From contig NZ_BCMS01000001.1 in NCBI RefSeq assembly GCF_001485435.1, positions 1,435,501 through 1,499,500 on the forward strand: DNA of 64,000 nucleotides, given 5' to 3'. Position 1 is the first letter of the stretch, and the number at the start of each line of letters is the position of its first letter. Under the pieces are notes generated by a model. That model was not told where the DNA came from. It did no database searches and saw nothing but the letters and a program-made list of their open reading frames with translations. This DNA comes from Deinococcus grandis (GTDB lineage: Bacteria; Deinococcota; Deinococci; Deinococcales; Deinococcaceae). Positions 1 through 11,528 of this stretch are shown here, in pieces. A program made the translations under genes and the position numbers.

Positions 1-1881
1 GCCTGCTGCGCTGATCGTGATGGGGTTGCTCGTCAGGGTGCTGCCGCTGGTAGGGCTGGTGATCTGTGCGGTGGGCGCGGTGGCGTCACTGGTGACCTTG
101 ATGGTGCTGGTGGTGCGGTTGCCAGCAGCGTCCTGAGCGGTCGCGGTGATGGTGTGCGTGCCGTCCGTCTGGAAGGTGACGGTGTTGCCGGTGATGGTGC
201 TGCCGTCCACGGTGTAGGTGACGGTCCCCTCGTTGCTCGTGGCGTTCAGGGTGACGGTGCCGCGGGTGACGGCGCCGTCGGCGGGGCTGATCCAGTTGAC
301 GACCGGCGCGGCGTTGTCGACGGTCAGGTTGGCGGTGGTTTCTGCACTCTGACCGGCGTTGTCGAAGGCGACCGCCCGCAGGGTGTGTGCGCCGTCGCTG
401 AGTTTGGTGGTGTCGACACTGAACGTGTACTTGCCGTTGATGCCGGTGGCATTGGAGGTGATGAGGGTGCCGCCGTCGTACAGGTCGACCTTGGCAACGC
501 CGCTGTCGCTGTCGCTGGCAGTGGCGGTGACGGTGATGGTGGCGCGCTGCGGCGTGGCGGGGATGGGCGCCAGGGTGACGCTGGGGGGGGTGGTGTCGCT
601 GCTGGTCAGGTTGACGCGGACGCCGCTGACGGTGGTGCTGTTGGTGCGGCCGGTCTTGTCGGTTGCCGTGGCCCGGATGGTGTACGTGCCGTTCATGGGC
701 GCCCAGACGACATCGCCGCTTGCGGCGGTCACAACGCCGATCTGGGTGTAGGTGACGCCGTCCTTGCTGGCCTCGACCAGGATCCGGTCCAGGCCGCTGA
801 CGGCGTCGGTGCCGGTCACGCTGATCTTGATGGGGTTCTGCGTGAAGGTCTGGCCCTGCTGGGGGCTGGTGATCTGAACGGTGGGGTCGCTGGCGTCCAC
901 CGTGACGATCTTGGCGGGACTGCTGAAGCTGCGGCCGCCGTCGGTGACGGTGGCGGTCACGCTCTGCTTGCTGCCGTCGGCGCAGTTGGTGCCCAGGGTC
1001 CACGTGTCGCCGGTAATGCTGCCGCAGGTGGCGGTGTAGACGATCTGGCTGCTCAGGTCCTGGCCGTTGCGGGTGGCGGTGGCGCGCAGGACGACGGTGC
1101 CGCCGCCCTTGACGAAGTCGCTGGCGGGGCTCAGCCACGTGAAGGTGGGGGCCACGACGCCGCCGTTGTCGGTGGCGGCGTTGAACGTCAGGGTCAGGGT
1201 GCGGGTGGTGACGAAGCCGACGCTGTCTTCCGCCTCGACCGTGATGACGCTGGTGCCTGCGGCGCGTGCCTGGCCGCTGGTGGCCTTGCTCAGGTCCACG
1301 TTGAGTGTGGCGCCACTGCCGGATTTCACGAGGGTGCCGTTCTCGTAGACGCGGATCGCAGTGATGGGCCCGGTGGTGCCGGCCGTGTCGCCGCGGGTGT
1401 CGCGGGCGGTGACGTCCAGCAGGACGGCGTCGCCGATGGTGTAGGTGGTGGCTGCTTCCGCTGCCTGACCGTTCAGGTTCAGCTGGGTGATGATGGGCGC
1501 TGCCGCGTCAATCAGGAAGGGCACCTTGATGCTGGTCGTGGCGTTCTGATTGTCGGTGGCGCTCAGGGCGAGTTCGTGCTGTCCGCCAGTCAGGTTCCCG
1601 ATAGGCAGGGTGATGCTGGCCGCTGGGGTCAGGGTGGTGGCGGCGCCCCCATCGATGGTGTACGTGACTTTGGTGATGCTGCCGCCCACGTCCGGGTCGG
1701 ATACGGCGACCTGAACCGTGCCGCCGCTGCGCAGGTAGGTGCTGGTGGTGATGGCGCGCCCGTCGGACTTCACGCTGACGGTGGGTGGCGTGTTGGCCGG
1801 GGTGGGATTGGAGTTGCCGCCGCAGGCGACCAGCGTGCCGGTCAGGATCAGCAGGAGGGGGTTACGGGTGGTGGATTTCAT
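1..1881 (-). CDS. Ig-like-domain lipoprotein, partial (3' end outside window)
   Basis: The frame is open from ATG at 1881 to the window edge (627 codons). It begins MKSTTRNPLLLILTGTLVAC, a lipoprotein signal peptide with an LVAC lipobox. The rest is a string of beta-rich modules of about 90 residues with repeated phrases such as TSPTSGSTLTSNPI and TSPQQGQTFTQNPI and frequent TATD or TVDG stretches. This pattern is typical of bacterial Ig-like or cadherin-like surface repeats. It starts 2 nt after the stop of the lipoprotein gene upstream, so it is the distal gene of the TPR-SPOR-rex run. The likely role is an envelope-anchored adhesion or structural protein; the ligand is unknown. Confidence 0.8.
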   Translation of the reverse strand, partial: MKSTTRNPLLLILTGTLVACGGNSNPTPANTPPTVSVKSDGRAITTSTYLRSGGTVQVAVSDPDVGGSITKVTYTIDGGAATTLTPAASITLPIGNLTGGQHELALSATDNQNATTSIKVPFLIDAAAPIITQLNLNGQAAEAATTYTIGDAVLLDVTARDTRGDTAGTTGPITAIRVYENGTLVKSGSGATLNVDLSKATSGQARAAGTSVITVEAEDSVGFVTTRTLTLTFNAATDNGGVVAPTFTWLSPASDFVKGGGTVVLRATATRNGQDLSSQIVYTATCGSITGDTWTLGTNCADGSKQSVTATVTDGGRSFSSPAKIVTVDASDPTVQITSPQQGQTFTQNPIKISVTGTDAVSGLDRILVEASKDGVTYTQIGVVTAASGDVVWAPMNGTYTIRATATDKTGRTNSTTVSGVRVNLTSSDTTPPSVTLAPIPATPQRATITVTATASDSDSGVAKVDLYDGGTLITSNATGINGKYTFSVDTTKLSDGAHTLRAVAFDNAGQSAETTANLTVDNAAPVVNWISPADGAVTRGTVTLNATSNEGTVTYTVDGSTITGNTVTFQTDGTHTITATAQDAAGNRTTSTIKVTSDATAPTAQITSPTSGSTLTSNPITISAAG

Positions 1882-1883
1882 GG

Positions 1884-2510
1884 TTACTGGACCTCATCGG
1901 TGACGCTGGCGATGTACACGCGGATCTGTGCCTGTGGAATGTTGATGCTGCGGGCCTGGCCCAGCGTGTCCGTGCCGGTCAGGGTCATGTTCATGCGGAC
2001 CTCGCTGCAGGCAGGTTCGTCGTCGACGCAGGTCGATGCTGCGGCCACGGCGATCTGTTCACTGAGGTTGTACTGGTCCGTGGTCTTGCTGAACGCGACG
2101 TTCTGCGGTGTCTTGTCGACGAAGTCGCAGGCATCCGCGCCGCTCTTGCAGACGTACCCGCCGGGAATGTCGAACGCGGCCGAGATGTTGAAGGTGCCGG
2201 ACGCGTCACCGAAGGGATTGCCGGAGGCGTCGGTGTACTTCACGTTGATCTGCTTGACGGTCATGCCGAGGCTGCCTGCACGGACGAGAACGTTCAGTTT
2301 GCCCTCGGTGACCGTGTAGGTCTTGACGTCGCTGTACAGGTAGGCGCCACGGGTACCGTCGGCGTTCTTGGCGTACACGTTCACGACGTTCGCGGCGACG
2401 GCAGCGTCGTCGAATGAGGGCGTCATCTCGAAGCCCTGGCCGACGTTGATTCCCTGCTTCCCGCAGGAGGCGAGCAGGATGGTCAGGGCGATCAGCGTGG
2501 TTCTCTTCAT
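1884..2510 (-). CDS. hypothetical lipoprotein
   Basis: 208 residues starting MKRTTLIALTILLASC, a clear lipoprotein signal with the lipobox cysteine at residue 16. The ATG overlaps the rex stop codon as ATGA, which decides the start over the longer frame. The mature part is polar and beta-rich, with cysteines in the second half (YVCKSGADACDF and STCVDDEPACSE) that could form disulfides. I recognise no family. Its position between rex and a large Ig-like lipoprotein suggests an envelope role and translational coupling to rex. Confidence 0.8.
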   Translation of the reverse strand: MKRTTLIALTILLASCGKQGINVGQGFEMTPSFDDAAVAANVVNVYAKNADGTRGAYLYSDVKTYTVTEGKLNVLVRAGSLGMTVKQINVKYTDASGNPFGDASGTFNISAAFDIPGGYVCKSGADACDFVDKTPQNVAFSKTTDQYNLSEQIAVAAASTCVDDEPACSEVRMNMTLTGTDTLGQARSINIPQAQIRVYIASVTDEVQ

Positions 2511-3205
2511 GCGGGGTCCTCCGGGGTGGGGGCGTCTTTGAGGTGGGGGTTGAGGATGTAGAAGGCGAGGCGTTTCATGCCGGCGAGGAAGTCGACGTTT
2601 TCCACGATCACGCCGCGCCACTCGTCGCTGAGGTCGGTGTGGCCCGGTCGTTCGATGGTGCGGGGTTGAATGACGGTGGGGGCGAAGTTCAGGATACCTT
2701 TCACGCTGGCGTCTGCAAGCGATTGTGCGGCGTCCTGTGCGCGGTCGGGTGGGACGGCCAGGAAGCCCATGTCGACGGTCTGCGTCTGGGTGAAGTCGCG
2801 CAGGGTGTCGAGGTGCTGTACCTGGAGGCCGCGGACGTGGGTGCCGATCAGGTCGGGGTTCACGTCGAACAGGCCGACGTACTGGAACTGGTAGTCGCTG
2901 GCGCCGGGGTAGTTGGCGATGGCCTGCCCGAGGCGGCCCACGCCGACGATGACGACGTTCCAGGTGCGGTTCAGGCCCAGGACCCGCACGAGTTCGCGTT
3001 TCAGGATAGGAACGGTGTAGCCCATGCCGCGCGTGCCGAAGCGGCCGAAGTACGCGAGGTCCTTGCGGACCTGGAAGGCGGTGACGCCGGCGCGCTCGGC
3101 GAGGTCGGTGCTGCTGGTGCGGCTGACGTCCTGCACCTCGAGTTGTTCGAGGATGCGCAGGTACGTGACGAGTCGGCTGATGGCGGCGGTGGGGATTTCG
3201 GCCAC
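2507..3205 (-). CDS. rex: redox-sensing transcriptional repressor Rex
   Basis: 232 residues, GTG start 2 nt after the stop of the SPOR gene. The N-terminal half is a winged helix ending in the conserved block VRKDLAYFGRFGTRGMGY (about 46-63). A Rossmann domain with the NAD(H) loop VVIVGVGRLGQAI follows at about 84-96. Both are diagnostic of Rex, which senses the NADH/NAD+ ratio and represses respiratory and fermentative genes. Length matches the family. Lying inside an envelope-protein operon is unusual. I saw only half-site resemblance to a Rex operator upstream of the homocitrate synthase gene, not a full site. Confidence 0.93.
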   Translation of the reverse strand: MAEIPTAAISRLVTYLRILEQLEVQDVSRTSSTDLAERAGVTAFQVRKDLAYFGRFGTRGMGYTVPILKRELVRVLGLNRTWNVVIVGVGRLGQAIANYPGASDYQFQYVGLFDVNPDLIGTHVRGLQVQHLDTLRDFTQTQTVDMGFLAVPPDRAQDAAQSLADASVKGILNFAPTVIQPRTIERPGHTDLSDEWRGVIVENVDFLAGMKRLAFYILNPHLKDAPTPEDPA

Positions 3206-3207
3206 GT

Positions 3208-4277
3208 TCAGCGGACCCGGAAGCTGTCGAGTCCGTTCTCTTGAAGTCGGGTCTCGGTGCGGGTGAGGGGATCGCCGGTGTAGGGGCCGACGAGCACGGT
3301 GACTTTCTTGCCGCTGGGGGCGTTCACGGTGGGGTTGTAGCCCAGGTCGCGCAGTTGCTGCACGAGGTTCTGCGCGCTTTCCAGGCGGTCGAACGCGCCG
3401 ACTTGCAGGTACGTGGGCGTGGTGGGGGCGGGCGCCGGGGTGGCGGGCTCGGCGGGGGCCGTCTGAGCGGTGTCAGTGGTGGCCTCGGTGGTGGCCGCTG
3501 GCGTGCTGGGGGTGCTCAGGCTGCGGTTCCTGGGTGGGTAGAGCACCGCGCCGGGGTAGGCGCGCTGCACGTCGGCGAGGGCCTCGCGGGCGGTGGTCTC
3601 GTCGGCGAACGGGCCGACCTGCGCGACGACCCCGGCGGCGACGTCGATGGGGTACACGGTGTACCCGAGGGCGCTGACGCCCTGCGCGGCCTGCTGGGCG
3701 GCGGCGCCGCTGCTGAAGGTGCCCAGGGTGATGCGGTAGTCGCTGCGCAGCGGGGTGCGCTGCTCGCTGGTGGGCACGGCGCCGCCGGTCCGTGCCGCTG
3801 GCGCGGCGTCGGTGGGGGCGGTGCCAGCGGCGTCGTCCGTGGCGGGGGCGGCGTCCGGATCGGTGGTGGCCGGGGTCTGCGCGGCGCCGGTCAGGGCGGG
3901 GTCCGGGGTGCCGATGGGGGCCGCGGCGATGACCGGCGCCTCGACCGTACCGGTCTCGGTGGTGCCCGTCCCGCTGGTGCCGGTCTCGGGTGCGCCGGTT
4001 TCGGTGGGGGGGGTGCCCGTGGTGCTCGGCGCGCCGGTGGTGGTCGTGGCTGGCGGGGTGATGGGCGCGGTGCCCACCGTCCCTTCACGGCCCGCGGTGT
4101 CGCTGCCGGGCGCGCCGGGAATGGCGCTGTCGGTGGTGGGGCTGGTCTCCGTGGCGGGGGCGCTGCCCTGCGCGCCCGGCTGGGGACGCAGGAGCAGCGT
4201 GCCGAAGCCGCCCAGCAGCAGCAGGACCAGCGCGCCGATCATCAGGTCGGGCCAGCGGCGGGGTCCGGCGGCGCGGC

Positions 4278-4281
<4 letters not shown>
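3208..4281 (-). CDS. SPOR-domain membrane protein
   Basis: 357 residues. A single membrane segment lies at about 13-31 (LMIGALVLLLLGGFGTLLL). A low-complexity Pro/Thr/Ala/Gly linker of about 150 residues follows, then two SPOR-like modules: one around YRITLGTFSSGAAAQQAAQ and one at the C-terminus around YLQVGAFDRLESAQNLVQQL. SPOR domains bind denuded peptidoglycan at division septa, so a septal or envelope role is likely. The GTG start overlaps the upstream TPR stop as GTGA. Confidence 0.85.
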
Positions 4282-5876
<1,595 letters not shown>

Positions 5877-5969
5877 CTTGTGGGCCTCCTGAATGTTCGG
5901 AAACGCCTGTAGCCTAGCATTTAGCTCTTTCCTAACCCTTACTCATCTGACTGCGTGCATGCTAACCGT

Positions 5970-7004
5970 TCAGGCCGCGCCGCCGCTGTGCGCATTTGGG
6001 CGTTTCAGGGCCAGCTGCCCGCACGCGGCGCCCGCGTCCCGCCCGCGCGAGCGGCGCACGCTGACGTCCATGCCACGCGCCTCCAGCAGGTCGTAGAAGG
6101 CCTGGATCTGCTCCTCGGTGCTGCTCTCGAAGTCCGAGCCGGGCCAGGGGTTCATGGGGATCAGGTTCACGTGGCTGACCAGCCCGCGCAGCAGTTCGGC
6201 CAGCAGTTCGGCCTGCCAGAGGTGGTCGTTGATGCCGCGCAGCATGGTGTACTCCATGGTAATGCGCCGCCCCGTGACGTCTTGGTACTCGCGGGCGGCA
6301 CTCATGATCTCCTCGATGGAGTTCACCTGCCCGGTCGGGATGATGCGCTTGCGGGTCTCCTCGTCCGGGGCGTGCAGGCTGATCGCCAGCTTGATGCCCA
6401 GGTCGTCCTCGGCCGCCAGTCGCTTGATGCCCCTGGCGATGCCGACGGTGGACAGCGTCACGCGGCGTTTGCTCATGCCCAGGGCGCCCGGGTGCAGCAG
6501 GATGCGCGCGGCGAGCATGGTGTTGTCGTAGTTCAGCATGGCCTCGCCCATGCCCATGAACACGAGGTTGCGGATCTCGCGCGGGGCGATGTCCTCGCCG
6601 CCCGCGACGGCCAGCACCTGCCCGACGATCTCACCGGGCGTCAGGTTCCTTCCGAAGCCCATGGCGCCCGTCGCGCAGAACGCGCAGCGGGCCGGGCAGC
6701 CCACCATGGTGGAGACGCAGATCGTCTTGCGGTCCAGGTACGGCATGTACACCGCTTCCATCTGACGGCCGTCCTGCAGGGTGAACAGGTACTTCACGCT
6801 GCCGTCGGCGCTGCGGACCGTCTCGATCAGCTTGAAGGGGTTGAGCAGGTACGTCTGCTCCAGCTCCTGCCGGGTGGCGGCGGGCAGGTTCGTCATGGCG
6901 TCGAAGGTCCCGGCGCCCTGCCCGTAGACCCAGTCGAGCAGCTGGCGGCGCCGGAAGCCCTCCAGGGGGTAGGCGTCGGGGTGAAGGTCGAGTAACAGCT
7001 CCAT
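5970..7004 (-). CDS. rlmN: 23S rRNA (adenine2503-C2)-methyltransferase RlmN
   Basis: 344 residues. The radical-SAM cluster motif CPARCAFC gives cysteines at about 103, 107 and 110. Cys96 (KTICVS) and Cys328 (GAACGQL) correspond to the two catalytic cysteines of RlmN. The GMGE motif (VFMGMGEAMLNY) and SLHAPDEETR block are also family signatures. It methylates C2 of A2503 in 23S rRNA, and the same family also acts on tRNA A37. Monocistronic in appearance, with 93 nt to the downstream TPR gene. Confidence 0.95.
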   Translation of the reverse strand: MELLLDLHPDAYPLEGFRRRQLLDWVYGQGAGTFDAMTNLPAATRQELEQTYLLNPFKLIETVRSADGSVKYLFTLQDGRQMEAVYMPYLDRKTICVSTMVGCPARCAFCATGAMGFGRNLTPGEIVGQVLAVAGGEDIAPREIRNLVFMGMGEAMLNYDNTMLAARILLHPGALGMSKRRVTLSTVGIARGIKRLAAEDDLGIKLAISLHAPDEETRKRIIPTGQVNSIEEIMSAAREYQDVTGRRITMEYTMLRGINDHLWQAELLAELLRGLVSHVNLIPMNPWPGSDFESSTEEQIQAFYDLLEARGMDVSVRRSRGRDAGAACGQLALKRPNAHSGGAA

Positions 7005-7063
7005 GGGAGCAGTCTAAAGGTCTGCCCCCCGCCGCTCCGTGAGCCGCTGCGGGGCGGGGCGCA

Positions 7064-7120
7064 TCCGGACTCCGGTGGAACGGTCTGCAACGACCGTTCA
7101 GTCCGGGCACGGAATCCGCC
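7064..7120 (-). repeat. diverged, shortened family-A two-ended repeat
   Basis: Read on the minus strand, this 57-bp stretch begins GGCGGATTCCGT directly after the phzF stop TGA. It contains a hairpin with arms GAACGGTC and GACCGTTC and ends CGGAGTCCGGAT. Both ends and the hairpin match the termini and 3' hairpin of the full family-A elements (see 8242, 20761, 40379, 63783), but the internal hairpin 1 region is missing. It is in the opposite orientation to the other copies. Confidence 0.6.
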
Positions 7121-7951
7121 TCAGTTCGGGGCGTCCGGCGCGGCGAGGCCCCCCACCCAGACCTCCACCCCATCCCGCAAAGGCGCGAACTGCGCGGTCA
7201 GGCGGGCGGGCTGACCGGGGCGGCGCTGCGCGGCCCGCAGCAGGTTCGCGTCCCCCGGTAGCTGCCCGCGCCCGCCCAGCACCCCGATCAGGCAGGCGAG
7301 CATGTTGCTGCTCGCGGCGTCCTCGGTGAAGCCCTTCAGCGGACCGAAGGCCCGGAAGCTCACGTCCACCCGCCCGGGGCCACCCAGGGTGTACAGCACC
7401 AGCCCGGTCGTGTCGGTCGCGCGGTTCACGGCACCGATCGCCGCGTCGTCCGGCGTGAAGGCCTCCAGCGTGGCCAGAGTCGGCACCTCCACGATCAGGT
7501 TCGGGCGGCCCGTGCTGCCCACCCACGCCCCCCGCCCCGCCAGCCCGACGGGGGAGAGGTCCACCTGCACCTCCCGCGCCGTCGCCAGTCCCTGGCGCAG
7601 CACCCACTCGCCGCCGCACAGCTGCGCGCTCTGCACCTCGCCCCCCGCTTCCGGGTCACCCTGCGTGACCTCCACGACGTCCAGCAGGCCCGCCTGCGCC
7701 TGTACGGCGCTCAGCGCGGCAATGGCGACGCTGTCGCTGGTGCCCTTCTCCCTGGTGGGCGTGAACACCCGCAGCCGCAGCCCGGTCGGGTCGGCGGCCT
7801 GCACGAACACGTTCAGCGGCGCACCGGACGCGGCGGCCCGCGCCTGCTCGTCGCCGCCCTGCAGGAACACCGCCACGCGCTTCCCGCCCGAACCGCCGTC
7901 GGACAGGGCGCGGAACAGGATGGGAGCGGCCAGGGGGTCGGTCGTGGTCAT
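7121..7951 (-). CDS. PhzF-family protein, probably catalytically altered
   Basis: 276 residues with the PhzF duplicated hot-dog-like fold signatures: LRVFTPTREKGTSDSVAIAAL (family form FTP..E.PFaGH) and FGPLKGFTEDAASSNMLACL (family form G..ED.AtGSA). The segment that normally carries the catalytic SET glutamate reads SGAPLNVFV here, and the GH pair is replaced by SD, so isomerase activity is doubtful. ATG at 7951 follows the stop of the DUF1990 remnant with no gap. The TGA stop adjoins a diverged family-A repeat. Confidence 0.75.
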   Translation of the reverse strand: MTTTDPLAAPILFRALSDGGSGGKRVAVFLQGGDEQARAAASGAPLNVFVQAADPTGLRLRVFTPTREKGTSDSVAIAALSAVQAQAGLLDVVEVTQGDPEAGGEVQSAQLCGGEWVLRQGLATAREVQVDLSPVGLAGRGAWVGSTGRPNLIVEVPTLATLEAFTPDDAAIGAVNRATDTTGLVLYTLGGPGRVDVSFRAFGPLKGFTEDAASSNMLACLIGVLGGRGQLPGDANLLRAAQRRPGQPARLTAQFAPLRDGVEVWVGGLAAPDAPN

Positions 7952-8616
7952 TCAGACATTCTGCGCGACCGCCGCGCGCGCGACGGCCCGCAGGTATTGA
8001 CGGGTCGCCCGTCCCTGCAGCCACGCCAGCGCCGGACGCACCAGTCGCAGCGGGGGCCACCCTGGCTGGCTGACCGCCCGCACGGTGAACGTCACGCGGT
8101 CGTCGGCGTGCCACTCGATCAGGAAGGTCTCTGCGCCCCGCTCGGGGTGGCCGGGCAGCGTGGCGTACGTGAAGCCGCAGCGGCGCGGCCCGTCGATCAC
8201 GTCCGTCACGCGGTCGCAGAACGCCAGCGCCAGGGGACTGATACGGATTCCGTCTGTCTCGTTTACAACCCGGAACATCACCGGGTTGTAAACTCCACGC
8301 CCGGAACCCGTTTTGCTCCCACTCGCATCCGCTCGGGTTGAAAGTTTTTGCAAACCTTTCAACCGGAGTCCGTATGAATCACGACCGTCTGCCCCGGCGC
8401 GGGCGGCTCATCTGCCGGATGCACCCGCAGCCACCATGAGCGGTGTGTGTCCCAGCGGCGCAGGGCGACCGACGCGCGCCGGAAGACCGCCTCGCCCCGG
8501 CCGACCTCCACGACCTCGTGAATGAGGTCGCCGGACGTCACGGCGTTCGTGGACAGCGGCTGATACCGCTTCCGCAGGCGCTCCAGGTTCCGGACGGTCG
8601 GCACGATCAGCGGCAT
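7952..8616 (-). pseudogene. DUF1990 family gene split by a family-A repeat
   Basis: The N-terminal part (ATG 8616, MPLIVPTVRNLERLRKRYQ to PGQTVVIH) and the C-terminal part (SPLALAFCDRVTDVIDGP to the stop at 7952) together read as one DUF1990 protein, with the family block YATLPGHPERGAETFLIEWH. They are separated by the 133-bp element at 8242-8374, which introduces a stop after IHTDSG. Removing the element together with a 2-bp TA duplication rejoins the halves in frame (VVIHISPLALAF); removing it with a 3-bp duplication does not. A -10 box TATCGT lies 6 nt before the ATG. Confidence 0.8.
8242..8374 (+). repeat. family-A small repeat element, copy 1
   Basis: 133 bp with inverted termini TACGGATTCCG / CGGAGTCCGTA and TGA on both sides (8239-8241 and 8375-8377). 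Hairpin 1 is a perfect 13-bp stem (GTTTACAACCCGG paired with its complement, 7-nt loop). Hairpin 2 pairs GGTTGAAAG with CTTTCAACC. No coding capacity; it looks like a nonautonomous mobile element. It interrupts the DUF1990 gene. Confidence 0.85.
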
Positions 8617-8696
8617 ACCGGTCACGATAGGTCGCCCCGCCGGGGCGCGGCGAGGCAGATGATCTCACCTCTCAAAGTCCAGAGCTCAGTGCCACG

Positions 8697-9884
<1,188 letters not shown>

Positions 9885-9913
9885 GGGGGCTGCCTCTTGA
9901 GGGGCATTCTGCC

Positions 9914-9953
9914 TGCCGTGATTGATGAATGTCAAGAAAAATCGCTGATTGAT
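9914..9953 (-). promoter_or_regulatory. lys20 promoter with paired GATTGAT boxes
   Basis: On the minus strand, TTGACA (9930-9935) is followed after about 18 nt by CAGAAT, a plausible sigma-70 promoter for homocitrate synthase. Two direct copies of GATTGAT (plus-strand 9920-9926 and 9947-9953, 27 bp apart) flank the -35 element and could be a regulator site. The same intergenic stretch holds the divergent MATE gene. Confidence 0.45.
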
Positions 9954-10038
9954 TCACAAATGAAAAGGATGTGCGGTGGTGGCCGGACTGCGCCACCTGG
10001 CGGATGCCCCGCTGACCCGCGCCGTGTAGGGTGGAGGC

Positions 10039-11442
10039 ATGTCAGCCGTCACGGCCCCCACCCCACCCCCAACTGAATCGATCAAGAGCCCGGCGCGCGA
10101 GATCGCCAGCATCGCCGTCCCCGTCAGCCTCGAAATGGTCATCCAGCTCGTCCTGACCTTCATCAACCAGATCATCGTCGGCACGCTCGGCGCGGTCGCC
10201 GTCGCCGCCGTCGGCCTCAGCGGCAGCCTGGGCTTCCTGTTCTTCGTCACGCTGGGCGCCCTGGGCAGCGGCACCAGTATCCTCGTCGCCCGCCGCCACG
10301 GCGCCGCCGACCGGCCCGGCGTGAACCAGACCCTGACCGTCAGTGTCGTCACCAGCGTGCTCGCCGCGGCCCTCCTGACCCTCCCGGTCGTGCTGCTCGC
10401 CGGACCCCTCCTGAGCCTCGCGGGCGGCGAGGACGCCGTCACACGCACCGCCACCCCCTACATGCAGGTCAGCATGCTCGCCCTGATCCCCGGCAGCCTC
10501 GCCTGGATTCTCAGCGGCGCCCTGCGCTCCCTCGGGCACGCGCGCACCCCCCTGGTCGCCACCGTCATCACCGTCATCGTCGAGAGTCTGCTGGCGTACG
10601 GCCTCGTGTTCGGCGTCGGCCCCCTCCCGCAACTGGGGGTGGTCGGCGCCGCCTGGGCGCTGGTGTTCGCGAACATCCTCAAGACCGCCCTGCTCGCCTA
10701 CCAGATCTACGGCCCGCGCCACCTCGCCGCGCTCACCCTGCCCGCCCGGGACGCCTGGCGGTCCATCGCCGCGCCGCTGCTGACCATCAGCGCGCCCATC
10801 GCGTTTACCGAGTTCGCCTGGAGCCTCGGCGGGTTCCTGTACGCCGCCGTGTACGCCCGCGTCGGCACCGCCGCGCTGGCCGCCAGCCAGATCGTCGGCA
10901 CGCTGGAAGGCATCTTCATCGTGGGTTCGTTCGGCCTGATGAGCGCCGCCACCGTCTTCATCGGCCGTTCCCTGGGCGCCGGGGACGCCGCCGCCGCGCA
11001 GCTGTGGCTGGGGCGCATCAGCCGCGCCGGACTCGTCACCGGACTGGGCTTCGGGCTGCTGTACGCCCTGAGCGCCCTGATCGTCCCCGCGCTGTTCCCG
11101 CGCGTCGGCAGCGACGTGCACCACATCGCCCTGATCGGCATCCTGATCAGCGCGTTCTTCCAGATCTTCAAGGTCCGGAACATGATCATCGGCGGCGGCG
11201 TCCTCCCCGGTGCCGCTGACGGCAAGGGCGTGATCATCGGCGACGTCGTCGGCGCGTTCGTCGTCGGCCTGCCCCTCGCCATCGGCCTCGGGCTGTACTC
11301 CCCGCTGGGCGTCTGGGGTGTGTTCCTCGCGCGCGGCGCGGAAGAAGTCGTGAAGGTCCTCATCTTCGAATGGCGCCGCCGCCGCATCGACTGGGAGAAA
11401 CTCGCCCGCGACCAGCAGGGACAGGACATCGCCGCCCACTGA
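10039..11442 (+). CDS. MATE family efflux transporter
   Basis: 467 residues, about 12 hydrophobic segments in two repeated halves. It starts around IASIAVPVSLEMVIQLVLTFINQIIVG, the usual MATE first helix, and includes GSGTSILVARRHGA. These proteins export drugs or metabolites using Na+ or H+ gradients. ATG at 10039 has TAGGGT at 10027-10032, 6 nt upstream, a leaderless arrangement. Substrate unknown. Confidence 0.88.
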   Translation: MSAVTAPTPPPTESIKSPAREIASIAVPVSLEMVIQLVLTFINQIIVGTLGAVAVAAVGLSGSLGFLFFVTLGALGSGTSILVARRHGAADRPGVNQTLTVSVVTSVLAAALLTLPVVLLAGPLLSLAGGEDAVTRTATPYMQVSMLALIPGSLAWILSGALRSLGHARTPLVATVITVIVESLLAYGLVFGVGPLPQLGVVGAAWALVFANILKTALLAYQIYGPRHLAALTLPARDAWRSIAAPLLTISAPIAFTEFAWSLGGFLYAAVYARVGTAALAASQIVGTLEGIFIVGSFGLMSAATVFIGRSLGAGDAAAAQLWLGRISRAGLVTGLGFGLLYALSALIVPALFPRVGSDVHHIALIGILISAFFQIFKVRNMIIGGGVLPGAADGKGVIIGDVVGAFVVGLPLAIGLGLYSPLGVWGVFLARGAEEVVKVLIFEWRRRRIDWEKLARDQQGQDIAAH

Positions 11443-11528
11443 ATCTGGCTCAACCTGTGCCGCGCCGCCGTGTCCTGCACGCGCGGCGCGGTCCGTCTGT
11501 CCCGCACGCGCGGCGTAGCATGGCGCGC

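Noticed and set aside
86..1138. 350-codon His/Arg-rich minus-strand frame at the window start
   Set aside because: Shifted frame of the Ig-like lipoprotein gene, which is open through the window edge.
9940..9970. Rex operator (TTGTGAA...TTCACAA) upstream of lys20
   Set aside because: Only the TTGTGAA half is present; the second half does not match.
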